64,000 nt of DNA, taken from NCBI GenBank assembly GCA_000708835.1, contig DF237354.1, positions 1 through 64,000 of the forward strand, written 5' to 3'. Both the position numbers and the translations under genes were made by a program. The stretch is from Klebsormidium nitens (taxonomy: Eukaryota; Streptophyta; Klebsormidiophyceae; Klebsormidiales; Klebsormidiaceae). Shown in pieces: positions 10,153-22,950 of this stretch (its first letter is position 1; each line of letters starts with the position of its first letter). Under the pieces are notes generated by a model. The model was not told the origin of the DNA and did not search any database. It saw only the letters and a program-made list of their open reading frames with translations.

Positions 10153-13100
10153 ATGAACGATCAAAGCAACGCAGAGCACCGTCTCAAAGCCCTGGGCCTC
10201 GAGGGCCCTGCCGGGGGAGGTGTCTCCTCGGGCTCAGACTGGGGCGACTCAGACAACGAGTCAGACGACGCGGGCACAGGGCCTGGGACTGATGCAGAGG
10301 AGGCCTTTGATGCTGCGTCGGCGTGGGTGGCTGCAAGCGTTCAGGGGGGGCGCCAGCTGGGACAAAATGTGCAGTTACAGTTGTATGGACTGTTCAAGCA
10401 GGCGACTGCGGGGGAGGCGACGGGGTCGAGGCCGGGGCCCTTCCACCCTTCGAAGCGCGCCAAGTGGTGAGTCTTGATTGGTGAAGGGGTTACTGGTGCA
10501 GTCTATTTCTACCTGCAGCTTCAGTGCACCTCTAAAGCACGACTGGTATTGAAGCTTGAAGGAATCCCGACGGGCGCCATCTGCTTCCATCCGCTATGTT
10601 AAAATTGGCCATGCGATGATGCTTTCTCTAAGAGGGACCCTTGATTGAACTTCATGTCTGTGTTTCTGTGTATCTCTTGATGACATGATTACATCAGCTG
10701 AGTGTCAAAGGCATTCGTCGGCCGCAGAAGTCTGTCCACAATTGTTGGTTCCCCTTCAGAACGCGTGCATTGGAGTTGATCAAGCGTAAGGAAGTTTCAC
10801 TCTCCTTGAATTCCTTGAATCTGGACCATTGATGGTGGAAGCTGTCAATCCCTGTTTGACCTTTTGAGGCTTTTCAAGTGCAGCCTAGCCGTGGGCTAGC
10901 GCCTAACTAAAGCAATTTTTATCGTGTGTTTACATGTATTGTAAATCAGTCATGTAATAGGAGCGGCCTGAAAGGTGCTTCCCGCTTGTCCCCAGGGACG
11001 CTTGGTCGGCACACGGCAGAATGTCCAAGGAAGAGGCGATGGCACGCTATGTGGCCCTCGTGTGCGCTATCGACCCTGAGTGGAACGCTGCGCAGAGGAG
11101 CGAGGACGTGAGTGCGTTTGGTCTCTACTCTGAACATAGCTCCTGGTGAAACCTCGTTGGTTATGGTCCCATGTTTCAGAGCAAGGGTGACTCAAAAGTC
11201 ATTTGCTGGACTCCTGCACAGAGGAGGGAGGATGCAGTGGATTAGCCCTTTGTTAAGAGCTATCTCTAAGATACAGCTTGACGGGTGCATAGCCTCATTC
11301 TGCAGTGTAAGGAATCCAAACGTTTGAGCGATTGTGAGGTAGACAAAGCGAGTTATTTAGGCTGCTGAATCGTTCCAAACCTGCTTCTTTGTCGGTTACT
11401 TGCGGTCTCTGCTCGCATCCTCTCTGTCAGGTGAAGAGGGCATGCAGAGGATTGCCGTTCTCAACAAGGACTTGTCATCCTCCTATATTGCGAAAATCAG
11501 GAAACATATCCTAGTTTTCATCGAGCCCATAAGCCTTCTGTGACCGGTTTCAGCTGTCGGTATTGAGGAGCGCTTTGGCCCTTCCTGAACCTCTGGGTTC
11601 TCCGCCCATTTCCGTCCCTTTCTGTGAGTTCTGATTTGTTTCGTTCCTGCCTCCCGGGATTTTGCCAGACTACTCCTTAACTGGCACCCTAAGACCGTTT
11701 TGCAGCCCTCCTTTGGAGGTCGAAGCTCCGGAAGCCAGGGAGGGGGACCAGTCTTCAGTGTACCGTCGGTTGGGACGCCAGGGCCAGATGACGAGAAGTG
11801 AGATTTGCTTATCGAATCTGGTTAACGTCCTGGTTTAACGGACTGGACACAGCCTGCCAATCACGCGGACTTGACACGCCACCTCGCCTTACTTTGATAC
11901 GCACGGCTTAAGCCCCGACTGAATCGGGATGCATCAAGTTCCTCGATTCTCCGAACTGGTCTTTCCCCACTTCTATGCGGCACTCCTCTGAACAAAAATG
12001 CCGTTCAGAGTAAAGGGCGCCGCCATGCTGACACACTCTGACGTCACCATCGTGCAGAGAAATTGCGGGGCTACCAGGGTGCGCGAGTCGAGGGGACGAG
12101 GCAGGGGTGGGGGCACTCCTGAAAGCGGGGGCGAACGTAAACGACGCGGGTAGGCGTCCTTTCGGACTCCTCATTCCTAGTTTGATTTCCTCTAACCTTT
12201 TTCTCGATGAGAGCCGGAGAAGGATTGTCTACAAACCGTTGTAGGTGATCTTGATGAAAAGTCTAACTACAATCCCGGCTTTTAGACTCCCAATGGCGGC
12301 AAAGCGGGCTATTTATAGCGTGCTTTTTTATTTCTGTGCACTGGTCGGTTTGTTTAAGAAGAAAGTACCCAATATATCAGGGATCGCAGATTGACTGGTC
12401 CGGATACCTTACGCCTCCTTTGAGCTACGGAACTTCGACATTTTGGGAGCATATTGCGAGCTTGCAAGTTGGAAGACGGTGCCAATCATAGGTTCATTGT
12501 CGAAGCGAGTTGTGATCCTGTCTGATCCTGCAACAAGGTCTGAACAAAAGCTCTTCCACGAAGGCTGCCGCTTAGACTCGGGTCGTGGGAACAGACTCGG
12601 ACGCAGCTCTTTTGATAGTATGTTGCTTTGGGTCCAGAGAACAGGTTTGGGGCCAACACTGGGTCAGTCGAGCATTCGAAAAGGTTGGTTCCGGTGCAGA
12701 TGACGAAGGCCGGACGGCACTCCATTGGGCAGCGGACGGGGGGCGCCTCGAGATGGTCAAGCTGCTGCTAGAACGGGGGGCCAACCCGAACGCGAAAGTG
12801 AGCCCAAATCTGCCTCCCCTCAGTGCATTTATAAATCCAGATGACGAAATTCGCTATCGAGCTCATGTCGTATTGTTCAATGTCTGGCTGGCTCGTCCTT
12901 CCAGTTTGAGTCTTTGGCACCACATGTTCGGTCACGTCTTTAGTTGAGCTGCGTTCAGAATGCTGGACGCTATGTGTGATTCAAGCAGGAACGTGGAAGC
13001 TCTACTGAGGTGGTCGAAGATCCTCAATCGAATGGGCATTTTCCTGATGAGCCGCCAGGGAGCCGCTTGGTCGCAGCGACTGATCGTCCGGACTCTTCCG

Positions 13101-13497
13101 AAGCCCGCCCAATATAGCACTGCTTGGTCTTTCGTCCTTTTCTGGAACCGAAACCCTCTTGTCCCTTTCTGGACCCGAAATTCCTGGGTATCACCTTCTT
13201 TTGTTAGGATCAGAAGGGTGCTCGGAATTGTTGGGCACAGGAGGCAATTAGACCGAACCACACTACAGAAAACAAAGACTTGGTCTTTGAAGACTTAGTG
13301 CACTGAGCTTGTTATCTTCTCTTTGGCAGGACAATGACGGTGCAACTCCGCTGCATTACGCAGCGACGTGCGATTTCGAGGCAGTTGCCGCAGAGCTCCT
13401 GAAAGCTGGTGCGGACTCCCACGTGGCAGATGCGGACGGCAGCACGCCGTACGAATTGAAGCCGAAGTCGTGGCAGTGGCCACAGCGTACCACGTGA
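10153..13497 (+). CDS. Acyl-CoA-binding protein with ankyrin repeats (soluble class II ACBP / ACBD6-like)
   Basis: Six exons, 10153-10466, 10996-11107, 11706-11797, 12058-12149, 12700-12797 and 13330-13497, all have GT/AG borders and phases that fit. The joined product is 291 residues. After an acidic Gly/Ser/Asp leader, the acyl-CoA-binding domain covers about residues 48-142, with LQLYGLFKQAT, KRAKWDAW across the first junction, and MSKEEAMARYVALV. Ankyrin repeats follow: GALLKAGANVND, then GRTALHWAADGG / VKLLLERGANPN, then GATPLHYAA / ELLKAGADSHVADADGSTP. ACBPs bind long-chain acyl-CoA esters and act in lipid trafficking; ankyrin repeats bind protein partners. Unlike Arabidopsis ACBP1 and ACBP2 there is no N-terminal membrane anchor, so this form should be soluble, closer to animal ACBD6. 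Exon borders fall between repeats. Confidence 0.92.
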
Positions 13498-14822
13498 CCA
13501 AAAATTGAGTTGGCTGGTAATAATATTGGTTAACACTTGTAACCTGCCTGCACGGGCGGCGTGCGGTGTACTCTTTGGGTCGTCTTGACCGTGCTGGTCA
13601 AGGAGCGGGTTAGAAACTAGGACGAACGTGATGGGCGAATAAGTCTTCACAACCGTGCAGCCTTGAATGGGCGAGTCCCGTGTGTCTAAAACGAATGTTG
13701 AACAAGCTGTAACTACGATGGTCATGCAGTTTGGCAAAGAGTTTGGATTATTGGAGGTATTACAGCAGGATTCACTGGACCATTAGAGGAGTCATTTAGG
13801 AGCTGGCGAGCAACACTTACGCTGCACAAGCTTGCCACTCATAAGATGCCTTAGAGCTTGCCTTGAACCTGAGAACTTGGATCGACAGCTTTTTTGGGGA
13901 AGACTGGCATATGCAGCTAGGCTATAGCTTGAACCTTTTCAACACAAAAGCGCGCCTTATTGGGACGGTGTGGCGACATGGCAGCTAGGTTGCCTCCAAT
14001 CAGGCACACTTGTCAGTACGGGCATGTAGTACCACGATAAAAAGTGTCGATATGAAGTCTATGTTGTCTATCATGCAAGGGTGCGGCGTACGGCATGTGG
14101 TACGGTACTCGATATGCAGATTGATTCGACGCTAGACATCTAAACACGTAATCTACAGTGCATGATATCAGGTCTCTCATGCGGGCTGCAGGTACTTAGT
14201 GATGCTCGGGTGCTCGACTCAGTGCATGTTAATTAGGCGAACGGTCGTGTGCACAGACGTAATATATATTGAGCTAAGTGAACATATATATACAAGTCGG
14301 TGAACACCATGAAATATACCTTAATGATGTCATGCTATCAATCGAGAGGCCCGTATATACAGTGCATGAATACCGAGGCCGCGGTATCTGCAGCCTGGCG
14401 CACAGTCGATCGATTTATCCAAGAGCGGCCGCACATATACAGATACAGCTGGCGGCGGCTTGATTCTCGAAATGTAAACGATTGGACTTTTTTAGATTTT
14501 TCAGTACACCGGAGTCTAGCTGAATTGATTAACCGTTGAACCGTTGAACGGTTGTGATGTCGATTCCAGCATGCATGTTCGGTTAGATCCGCGCCGCCGC
14601 GTAATTCTGCCACGATTGAGGTCTGACCTTAAGCAGATCAACTTAATTAAACCGTCGTGCTTCCGAAGCTAACGTGTGTTTACATGCAGCATGCATAGCA
14701 CGGTGCATTGCCCGTGTGCATCCGAGGCTTCAACTTTGACTTTACAATACTCGGCCCTATCATGAAAGTTGCATGGACCCAGGACCGCCTGATTAGGACC
14801 AAGGGCCCCAATTCCGGACTCA
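13498..14822. other. Intergenic, no gene recognised
   Basis: This is about 1.3 kb between the converging 3' ends of the acyl-CoA-binding and methyltransferase genes. It is AT-richer than the genes, with many CATG and TATATA words. ORFs here are short, overlapping and without recognisable domains. Confidence 0.5.
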
Positions 14823-16226
14823 TCAACGAACCTTCTTGACAAGGGCAACGATCCAGACCCCGCCTTTGGAAACAGAGGCCTGTGCTTGCCAACTGTAATT
14901 ACCTGTCCAATCTTTGTTTCGGGTTCGTAAGTGTGTTGCATGTGCTATACTCAGAAATCCTGAGGGCTCTTTTGCGGTGACTAGAAAGAACACGCCACCC
15001 AGTCTTAAACAACGAAGCAGCTCGAGGGCCACAGAAGCCACGTTAGATTGCCCGCATGCGCCGCACGAGATGGCATCCAGCGTCCCTTTTTCGAACGCCA
15101 CGTCGAAGCAGCCGTCTGCAGATGTTTTTCGACTGTTAAACGCATGCATGCTGTTTCGGGCATTGGGCGACTGCTTTGCTAGCTTTTCTCGTGAGGACCG
15201 CTACCTTTACTTTCTCATAAGTTCCATCCGCCTGTTGTTTCTCACCGGATCCATCCGCCAGCCTCCGATATTTACAGCAGGCTATAAGAATAATGATCGA
15301 GTTCTCCACAGTTCTGATCAGGCGCTATACACCTTAAAATGGCGGAAAACCGAAGACCATTTGTGCGCAGCGCGATCCGAATTTCCGAGTTCAATGACCA
15401 GAAATGCCCTACCATAAGACTTCAATTGAGGTCAAATGGACGCTATCGGCACCTGAGCTTGCACGAAGTCTGAGTACGCATTCGGCAGCTGACGGAACGG
15501 CTCACCAGCAAAAGGTAACCTCCGCGCGTCGACAGCAAGCTTCTCGATGCCGTTGTATCCGTTTTGGTCTTGTGCACGGAGGACCCCCCAGTCTATGTCC
15601 GTGCTAGTGATCTGAAACAACAAGAATGGAGAACTTTTTCTCGCTGTAATTCCCCAAACGTTCTTGACGCTTTAGAACCATCATCAACAGGACAGCTGAT
15701 GTAAAAGAACCAACTCAATTCACAAGAAACCGGTTTACAACCAAGAAAGGCAGGTCTGTGTCACGAATGAGAATGAGAAGCGGGACTCTTGAATCAACAA
15801 GGAGTGCTCTCATTACAACTGTAACAGTGCTATCTCTGCTAACTACGTTTTCAACTTGTGCCATCAGCTGTGTAAGGGAAGCGACTCCAAACCGATTGTC
15901 TGTAGAGCAGAATTTAACCATCACTTAGTCAAGATGAAAGCCAAGTAGCAGAACTTGAGTGGAACTTACCTGCCAGCCCCTGTTTGCAGCCAGGCGGCTC
16001 CACTCAGAGTTTCCACTCCCAATCTCTAGCGCCTGTACATACTTGTTTGACAGACACGCCTTCCGTGCTTCAGACCAGAAATCATCGAACGAGCAGCCGT
16101 ACCAATCATAAGAAACGCCCTCTTCCGCCCTATACCTTTCCTGCCAGTAACTGCGATCTGCATAGTCGCCTGGCTTTTGAGGACTGCAGGAAGGATGATG
16201 CGAGCACTCAGCGACGTGAGAACGTT
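14823..16226 (-). CDS. METTL-type lysine methyltransferase (eEF1A-KMT4/METTL12-like), 5' end unresolved
   Basis: Three minus-strand exons are clear: 16226-15970, 15611-15506 and 15115-14823. They join in phase as WQ/ITSTDIDW and PFA/DGCFDVAFEKGTLDA, giving about 218 residues. Family marks are SYWQERY...YDWYG near the N-terminus, the S-adenosylmethionine motif I ALEIGSGNSEW, TSTDIDWGVL (acidic ribose contact region), DVAFEKGTLDAI, and LLRCLRLGGVFFLVT. This small group methylates lysines on proteins such as eEF1A or citrate synthase; the substrate here is unknown. No in-frame ATG exists in the first visible exon before an upstream stop. A cag acceptor at 16229-16227 suggests a short upstream exon carrying the start somewhere before 17.3 kb, which I could not identify. 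Confidence 0.8.
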
Positions 16227-17360
16227 CTGCCAAGTCAGGGACAGATTTCAGGTGACAAAAGGTGACTGTTGATGGTAACCTGATTCAACTTCGAAAATAA
16301 GAAGTGGGGCATAGTTTAGATTAAGTGCTTAGAAGTGGGGACAGCACATAGTCGGATATTTGATTGGAAACAGCGTCAAAGCAAGCTCAAGCGCCTGAAG
16401 AAAAACAAAAAGCGGCCCAAGAAAATGGCCGACCTGATTTTCTTGCGATGCAAAAAGTGGTGGTTTCCACTGACGCTTACACATCACATTGCCACATATT
16501 ACCAGAAGTTGGTCCGTGGTGGTACAAAGTCAACAGACCGCTGCTACAAGACCATCTCAAGCTGTCAGCTTCAACAAGAGGAAGTGCTCACATTCTGGAC
16601 AGCATTGTAGCTTGCTCCTCCCCTGCGTCTGAGAACAGGTCGCAATCGAGCAGGTAGGATGGCCCGGCATCGGGGGAGATACGCTCCATTATGGAATGTC
16701 ACTACTTGCACCTAGTAGGAAAAATCATCTATCCGGCAGCTTCCAACAACCGCGTGATTGGGCTAGCTCATATCCGGTCACAAATTGGCAATAAGAACGT
16801 TAAATTTGGTCTGCACCTCGGAACTTCTGGTTCAAGCAAGGTTTGATCTACCTATTCAATGCATGCTCCTCGGTGCTGAGATCATATCTCCTGCAGTTTC
16901 TAAATCTCAAGTCTCAGGTCCTATTTTTAGCTTCACAGCTTTCCTCACAACCGAAGTGGTGTCCAAACGCAAGCGCCCCGTCCCAAGCCCGTCCCCCCAT
17001 AAAAGCGCTGCCTAGGAAGTGCTGCACAGCTGGGTCTCATCAGTCATACTAGAGTCGGACTAGAGCGGAACCCTAATTTTGATAGACGGGTTGGATGAAA
17101 GGTTACCTCCGTAACCCAGCACATGCTGCAAGCCCCGGGCAACTTCAACCAGGCTCCTAGCACCTGATGGCAACCCAGGCCCCACCCGGTTCGTAGAAAA
17201 GGTTCGCACTGCTAACCCTTCTTTTTCGTACGTGGGCACATCCTTGACTCTTGACTCTGAGCAGCTCAATTCACATCCCTGCACGAAGGTGCGATTGAAT
17301 TTGAAGAGCTAGCATTTCAGAGCAACGCCAGGCAGGGGCAAGGGCAACCTTATCAACTCC
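16227..17360. other. Divergent intergenic region; may contain an unplaced 5' exon
   Basis: This region separates the minus-strand methyltransferase from the plus-strand aprataxin-like gene and should contain both promoters and probably the missing first methyltransferase exon. A plus-strand open frame at 16364-16657 begins right after a stop and has no early ATG; I do not call it a gene. Confidence 0.4.
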
Positions 17361-20300
17361 ATGGAGGCCCCCTGGCTGGAAAGGCGGCCAGTGGAGGCGG
17401 AGAGACCACCCTGCAGATATGGTGCAAGTTGCTACAGGCGCCAGCCAGAGCACCGCATGCAATTCAGCCACCCGCCAGAGAATCCACCACCAGTGGAAGA
17501 CAATGCTGCTCTTTTGGACTTCAACGATGTGGACCTCATAGCAAAGCAGGCTGCGCTTCTGGCCGACTTTGAGGCCAAGAGACTCTCAGTTTCACCTGCA
17601 CAACTCAAAACACCAATTAAAAGGGGAAATGAAAGACGACTAGTTGCTCAGAATGGTTTTGTTCAGAATGGTACCCTTCCTAGGTCCCCACCAGGCTCTG
17701 CGAGCCATGGACCGAAGCTGCCACTCATGTTGATCTTGGGTGGTCCGCCAGGGAGTGGCAAGAGCACCTTTTCGGATGCGCTTGTGCGGCAGGCAGACGT
17801 GCCTTGGACCCGTGTCTGCCAGGTGAGGGTCACTTCAAATGCATCTGACATGTGGTAGTATACCATCAGTTTTCAAACCATGAAAGTGATGGCAAAAGAG
17901 AATACCATCCCCAACATTCCGAGAATTTCGAACAGGATTTCAACAGGTCTGCAATGAAGCTTTCGGAGCTTTGGACCGCATCCGGTCATCAGACACGAAC
18001 TATAACATCTCCTGGTGGTACTTTTACGTCTGATCACCACCTTTGACCCCTTTCGATCGACATGTAGGCAAGCTTCACATGATGATCAGAGCTTTTAGAG
18101 AAGCATCTGATCATGTCAGTGAGTGGTAGCCAAGCACTTCTCTACAACCGATCTTTCTTTGTATGTATCCCCCCCAATTGTGCCAGCACATGGCTGCTGG
18201 TTGCGAAAAAGATCTGCCTTAACGGCTGTCATACACGTTCACGGTGGTGCGGCTCAGGTTGAGCTCTTAGGTATGTGTAATTGTGGATTCTCAGGTCATC
18301 CCCACCTATGTAGAGGCAATATCTATGAATCAGTGAGCGTGTTGTCAAGCAAGTAGGATTCATTGGAAGGCTTAACCCGCAAAGATTGCTGTAATAAAAT
18401 GACCTAAACAAAGTCCCTCCTTCAACAGGACATCGCCGCTGGCGGCGCCAGGGGCACTCGGCAGCAGTGCCTGAAGCAGGCCAAGAACGCGCTCCTTTCT
18501 CAGCGCTGCGTGATCATCGACCGCTGCAACATTGACCGGGACCAGAGGGCCGACTTCGTTGCCCTTGCAAAGAGCATGCGCATTCCGGTGCACGCGTTGT
18601 TTCTGGACCTGCCTTTTCAGCTGGTGGTACAAAGGGCCGCTGCGAGGGTGGGGCATGAGGGGGGTGTGGAAGGGGCGATGGCAGAAGGCATCATTAGACG
18701 GTGCGTTTCCTCCTTTTCGAGTGAAAGTTTTGAGCGTGCCGAGCTCATCAGCTGGAGCAGCGGGATTGTGATACAGGGACCACACATTCAATCTGGTGGG
18801 AGTTCAGGCGTTTAGTCAAGATTCATCTGATGGTCAGTTCTCTGTGCGCCCTATAGGTGATTGTTTCCTCCAATCAGTAATCTTCCAAATATTTGCGGAC
18901 GGCTCCGACATCCGAGTTCCGGGTTGCCCCAGTAGTACTGAAACTACGATGATCTTGTGTTGCAGTTTGGTTGTTCGTCATCAGTCTGTTGGCTGGTTTT
19001 GGGTCTTCGACTCGTCCATTTCTGCATACTCAATCAGACGTCTCATAAAATAGTGGCGATTTCCTACAAAGACGTCAAAGAGCTGTGAGCTCAAGCGCAT
19101 TACAACAAGTTGTGCTCCGGGATAGAGATTCTGTGGCGAACCAGATCTCGGCCCCGGCTTCCAAACACTTGGTATCTTTCATGACCGCATCAGGTTGTTG
19201 TGTTCGTCGCGGCGAAGCAATTAGAGAAGCCGATATAGGTACATCTGCACTTCACTGCATCCCACGGCACTTCACGCAAGCATCCCTGGATGCTAACTCA
19301 ATACTCCTAACCCTTTCAGCTTCATACGCACAAAAGAGATGCCGTCCCTGCTGGAAGGCTTCACCAGTGTCCGAGTCTGCAAAACGGACATGGACGTCCA
19401 GACAGCCTTCAACGAGTACAAGACCATTGGCACGGGGGGCACTGCTCACGCTGTAAGACAGCAAGGCCCATTCTCTGACGGTGCCGTGCGAGACTTTGGA
19501 GTTCCAGAGATTGGGTCGCGACCATTTGAGGGCCAAACGGACAACCAGTCTGCAAGGGAGGGAGCGTTTGGCGCTGCCGCAAGCGCAGGCGATACGAGAC
19601 CCTTTTGGGGCGGTAGAAACGGTGGCTTCGGAGATGACGTCAGCACAGGCGGTGCAAGGGGGAGGACGGAATCCGGGTTCGGCGGGGCATCACGAAACGG
19701 CGGCTCTTATGTGGTGGACGACCCGATGGACATAGATGCCCCCGAAAGACGAGGTATCTCTGCAGAACCGGCTGAACTCTCTCATGGGGGTTCCGCCTCT
19801 GACGCGGGGAAGGTTAACGGCAAGCGAAAGATCGATGACGCCAGCAATGGCTTCAGCACGAGGGGCGGCGGGGATGGGGGCGAAAGAGCGAGCGGTGAGC
19901 CTGGCCAGGGTTTCACGAACGGGGGTGACGGGGAGAGAGTTTCTTTGGGGAACGGACGAGCTGCTCCTTCGTTTCGGGGGGGTGCAGAAAGCAGCGGCGC
20001 AGGGGGGGCTTTGGAGACCCCCGGGAAAGCGTCATCAAGCGAGGGGGCCGGTTCACACCCGGCCTGCTTCCGGCTCGCGTTTCCATCGATCTCGACGGCT
20101 GACTTCATGTTCGATCACGAGCGCGCCGCTGACGTCATCGTGGACGAGGTGTCGGCGTTTCTGGAGAGGACACGTGCCGACCTGCATTTAATGCTGGTGG
20201 ACCTGAGCGGGGAGAGCGATATCGTGCGGCGGGTGAGGGGGGCCGCAGAAAGGAAGGGACTGGATTTTGGAGCAGGGAAGAGGTTTGAGATCCGGGGGGC

Positions 20301-22950
20301 GGATATCACGAAGCTGAGGACCGGGGGGGCGCCGGAGAGCCAGGTCCTGGCAAACGCAACTAACTGGTGAGGCGCCTGGTTAAAAAAGTTACAGCCGTTT
20401 GCGTCAAACTGCGATCGGATTTCAGTCTCTCGGAGCATAGTTGCTGATCTTGAGCCGTCTAATGCCTTCGTGGTTCCAGCGCACGCTCCAATATCAGGGA
20501 CCGTGCTCGGAGAACTTGAAATCCGATGGTAAATTTGACGGGAAAAGCTGTAACAAAGGTTTCGAGCATGCAGAGTCAGTGTTCTGTGCTTATGATCCGG
20601 AAAGGGGTCCTGTTGTAGGATCAAGCTGCCTGAACGGCAGTGCTACAAGTGGCGCTCTGGGTCCTACTTCGAAGCAATAAAATGTACGAAGCCCCCGGCG
20701 AATGTCAGCAACTTGACGTGTTTGACGTCTTGTGGTGTACGCATTTGCTTGGCTTGCAAGGTTACTTCAAGAAGTGCCTCGAGCATGGCTTGCAATGAAG
20801 GTACTCGAAATAGCGTAACCAGTGTCGTTCAAGTAGGCCTTCGGTCCAGCCGTTTTTCACCTGTGCTTTTTGCAGGCGACTGAAGCCTGGGGGCGGCGGT
20901 GTGAATGCGTCCATCTACAGCGCAGCAGGGCGCGCCTTCGTGCAGGCAACAAAGGCGCAGGGGGAGTCGCTCGCCCCGGGGGCAGCTTTGCCCGTCGAAC
21001 TACCCCCTGCTTCCCCGCTGCGGAGCCAGGAGGGTGTAACCCACGTGATTCACGTGCTCGGTCCGAACATGAACCCCCAGCGCCCGAACTGTTTGAACGG
21101 CGACTATGAGGCTGGGGTAAGACTGCTCAGGCAGGCCTACCGGGCGCTTTTTGAGACTTTTTCAAGCTTGGCGAGTGGTCGGGGGTCTGAGCCGGGGGAA
21201 CGGAGAGAGGGGGCGGGAGAGAGACGGGGTGTGACGGAGGGAGAAAATCTGAGGAAAGGTTTGGGAACCGACAGAGGCTCGGAGGGGTTTGAAAGAGGGG
21301 TTAAGGAAGCGAGTTTAGAAGCAGGTCCAAGCAGAGCGGAAGCGAAAGGCAGTGCGGAGAAAGGAAAGCCGGTCAATGCCTTTGCAATCATGATGCAGTC
21401 CGCCAAGAAGCGCGAATCTAGCGGCGGGGCGAAGGGAACGGAAGACGGAAAGAAGACCAGAACGGAAGGCAACCCTGTCGCCCGGGAAAGTGCCCCGAGC
21501 GCAAAACCCGATGCGAAACCCGGCGCCAAACCCGAGGCAACTCCTTCCAGGGGGGGCGGTGGGTGGGCGGGAAAAGGGGGGTGGTCCGAAGCGCTGAGGG
21601 ACGTGGCGCTACGGCCGGACCGGCACCAAGACGAGGTTTTGGACGAGGAGGGGGGCGCTGTCGTGATCAAGGATCTATATCACAAGGTGAGAGGTTCGTT
21701 GCATTCCCCTTTCCGCCCCTATACATCGCTGTGGTTAAGCTTCTGCTGCTGCTTATGCGGGAGCTGCGAGGAGCCCGGAAAGACGATTGCCGAGTGAATA
21801 CGAATATTAAGGTGACTTTGGCGACTTTCTTTGGCAGCTCTTCCATCCATCGCACGTTGAAAGCCACCATCTGTCATTGGCGTGCGCAGGCGATTTACCG
21901 CAAAAAAAATTCTTCGTCTGCCCTTCTAGTACTGCTTCTCCGGACGTCCTCCAAGAAGCACTGAGTCACTCTTTCCCAACCTCTCGCAGGCGAAAGTGCA
22001 CTACCTGGTGTTGGCGTGTGCGGACGGTTTGGACACTCCGTACGACCTCGGACGCGAGCACCTGTCGCTGCTGGAGCAGATGGTCAAGCTGGGCCGGCGG
22101 TGGGCGGCGCGCGCGTCCGAATCGGACCCTGACCTGCGGTTTCGTTTCGGGTTCCATACGGTTAGTCTTCGTAACCCCTATCACCGCGAGGCCGACTGTT
22201 AGTTCCCGCCCAAGCTGCTCTTTTGTGTTCGGTTCCAACTGGTTCAACAAACATTCGAGGCCAGCCGTAGGCACCTTTCAAGCTGTTCCGCCATTGGGAA
22301 GCTCCTGTAGAGTTGGAACGGAGGTATAAACGTACGAAGTGCTTGGCGAAAGCCAGCATCACGCGCTCCTTGCAAAGCTGTTGCTTGAACGACTGGTCAT
22401 TTGCGGGACCCATAGCGCCATCCGCGAAAATCCGCATTCGACCTGCAACTTCGCTGGCGAAGCTTCTTGCTTCGAAGCATCGAGCATGAAACCAAACATG
22501 GGAAATGTGGTGAAGAGAGCCAACTTGCACACAGAAGCTTGAGGCAGCCAATATGGTCGCAAACACATTACGAGCTTCTGATTGTTCCACGGGGGTACTA
22601 ACTTCTTCATGTTCGTTTTGCAGGAGCCGTCGATGCGCCAAGTGCACCTACACGTGATAAGCCAGGACTTCGAGTCGGAGCACCTAAAGAATAAGAAGCA
22701 CTGGAACTCCTTTACCACGCCCTTCTTCCGGGACGCGACAGCTGTCATCGCCGAGATAGAAACGGACGGACAGCTGTCTCGACCGACCGCAGACGCTACG
22801 GATGGGTTGCTTAAAAAGGAGCTACGCTGCCACCGGTGCCGGTGTGTGCAGCCAAACATTCCGCGCTTGAAAGCGCACATCCGGGCGTGCGATGCGCCGC
22901 TTCCGGGAGAGGTGGTCAGCTCGAGTGACGTAGTAGGAACCGTCGACTGA
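17361..22950 (+). CDS. PBZ finger - P-loop kinase - macro - HIT (aprataxin) - zinc finger protein, bHLH140-like
   Basis: Six exons, 17361-17822, 18429-18700, 19320-20366, 20876-21686, 21990-22160 and 22624-22950, join in phase to 1029 residues. In order: a PBZ-type zinc finger (Cys18, Cys24, His31, His37, CxYGxxCYR...FSHP), which in other proteins binds poly(ADP-ribose); a PNKP-like P-loop kinase with Walker A GGPPGSGKST (127-136) and IIDRCNID (Asp185); a Gly/Ser-rich linker; a macro domain (FEIRGADIT, ANATNWRLKPGGGGVNASI, GVTHVIHVLGPNMNP); a second charged linker; a HIT domain with catalytic motif HLHVISQDF; and a C-terminal Cys2-His-type finger (LRCHRC...LKAHIRAC). Apart from the PBZ, the order matches plant bHLH140/aprataxin-like proteins. 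Aprataxin removes AMP from abortive DNA ligation ends and PNKP-type kinases process DNA ends, so a nuclear strand-break repair role is inferred. Confidence 0.9.

Noticed and set aside
16364-16657. 97-codon plus-strand open frame
   Set aside because: It starts right after a stop, has no ATG for about 27 codons, shows no recognisable domain, and lies in a divergent promoter region.
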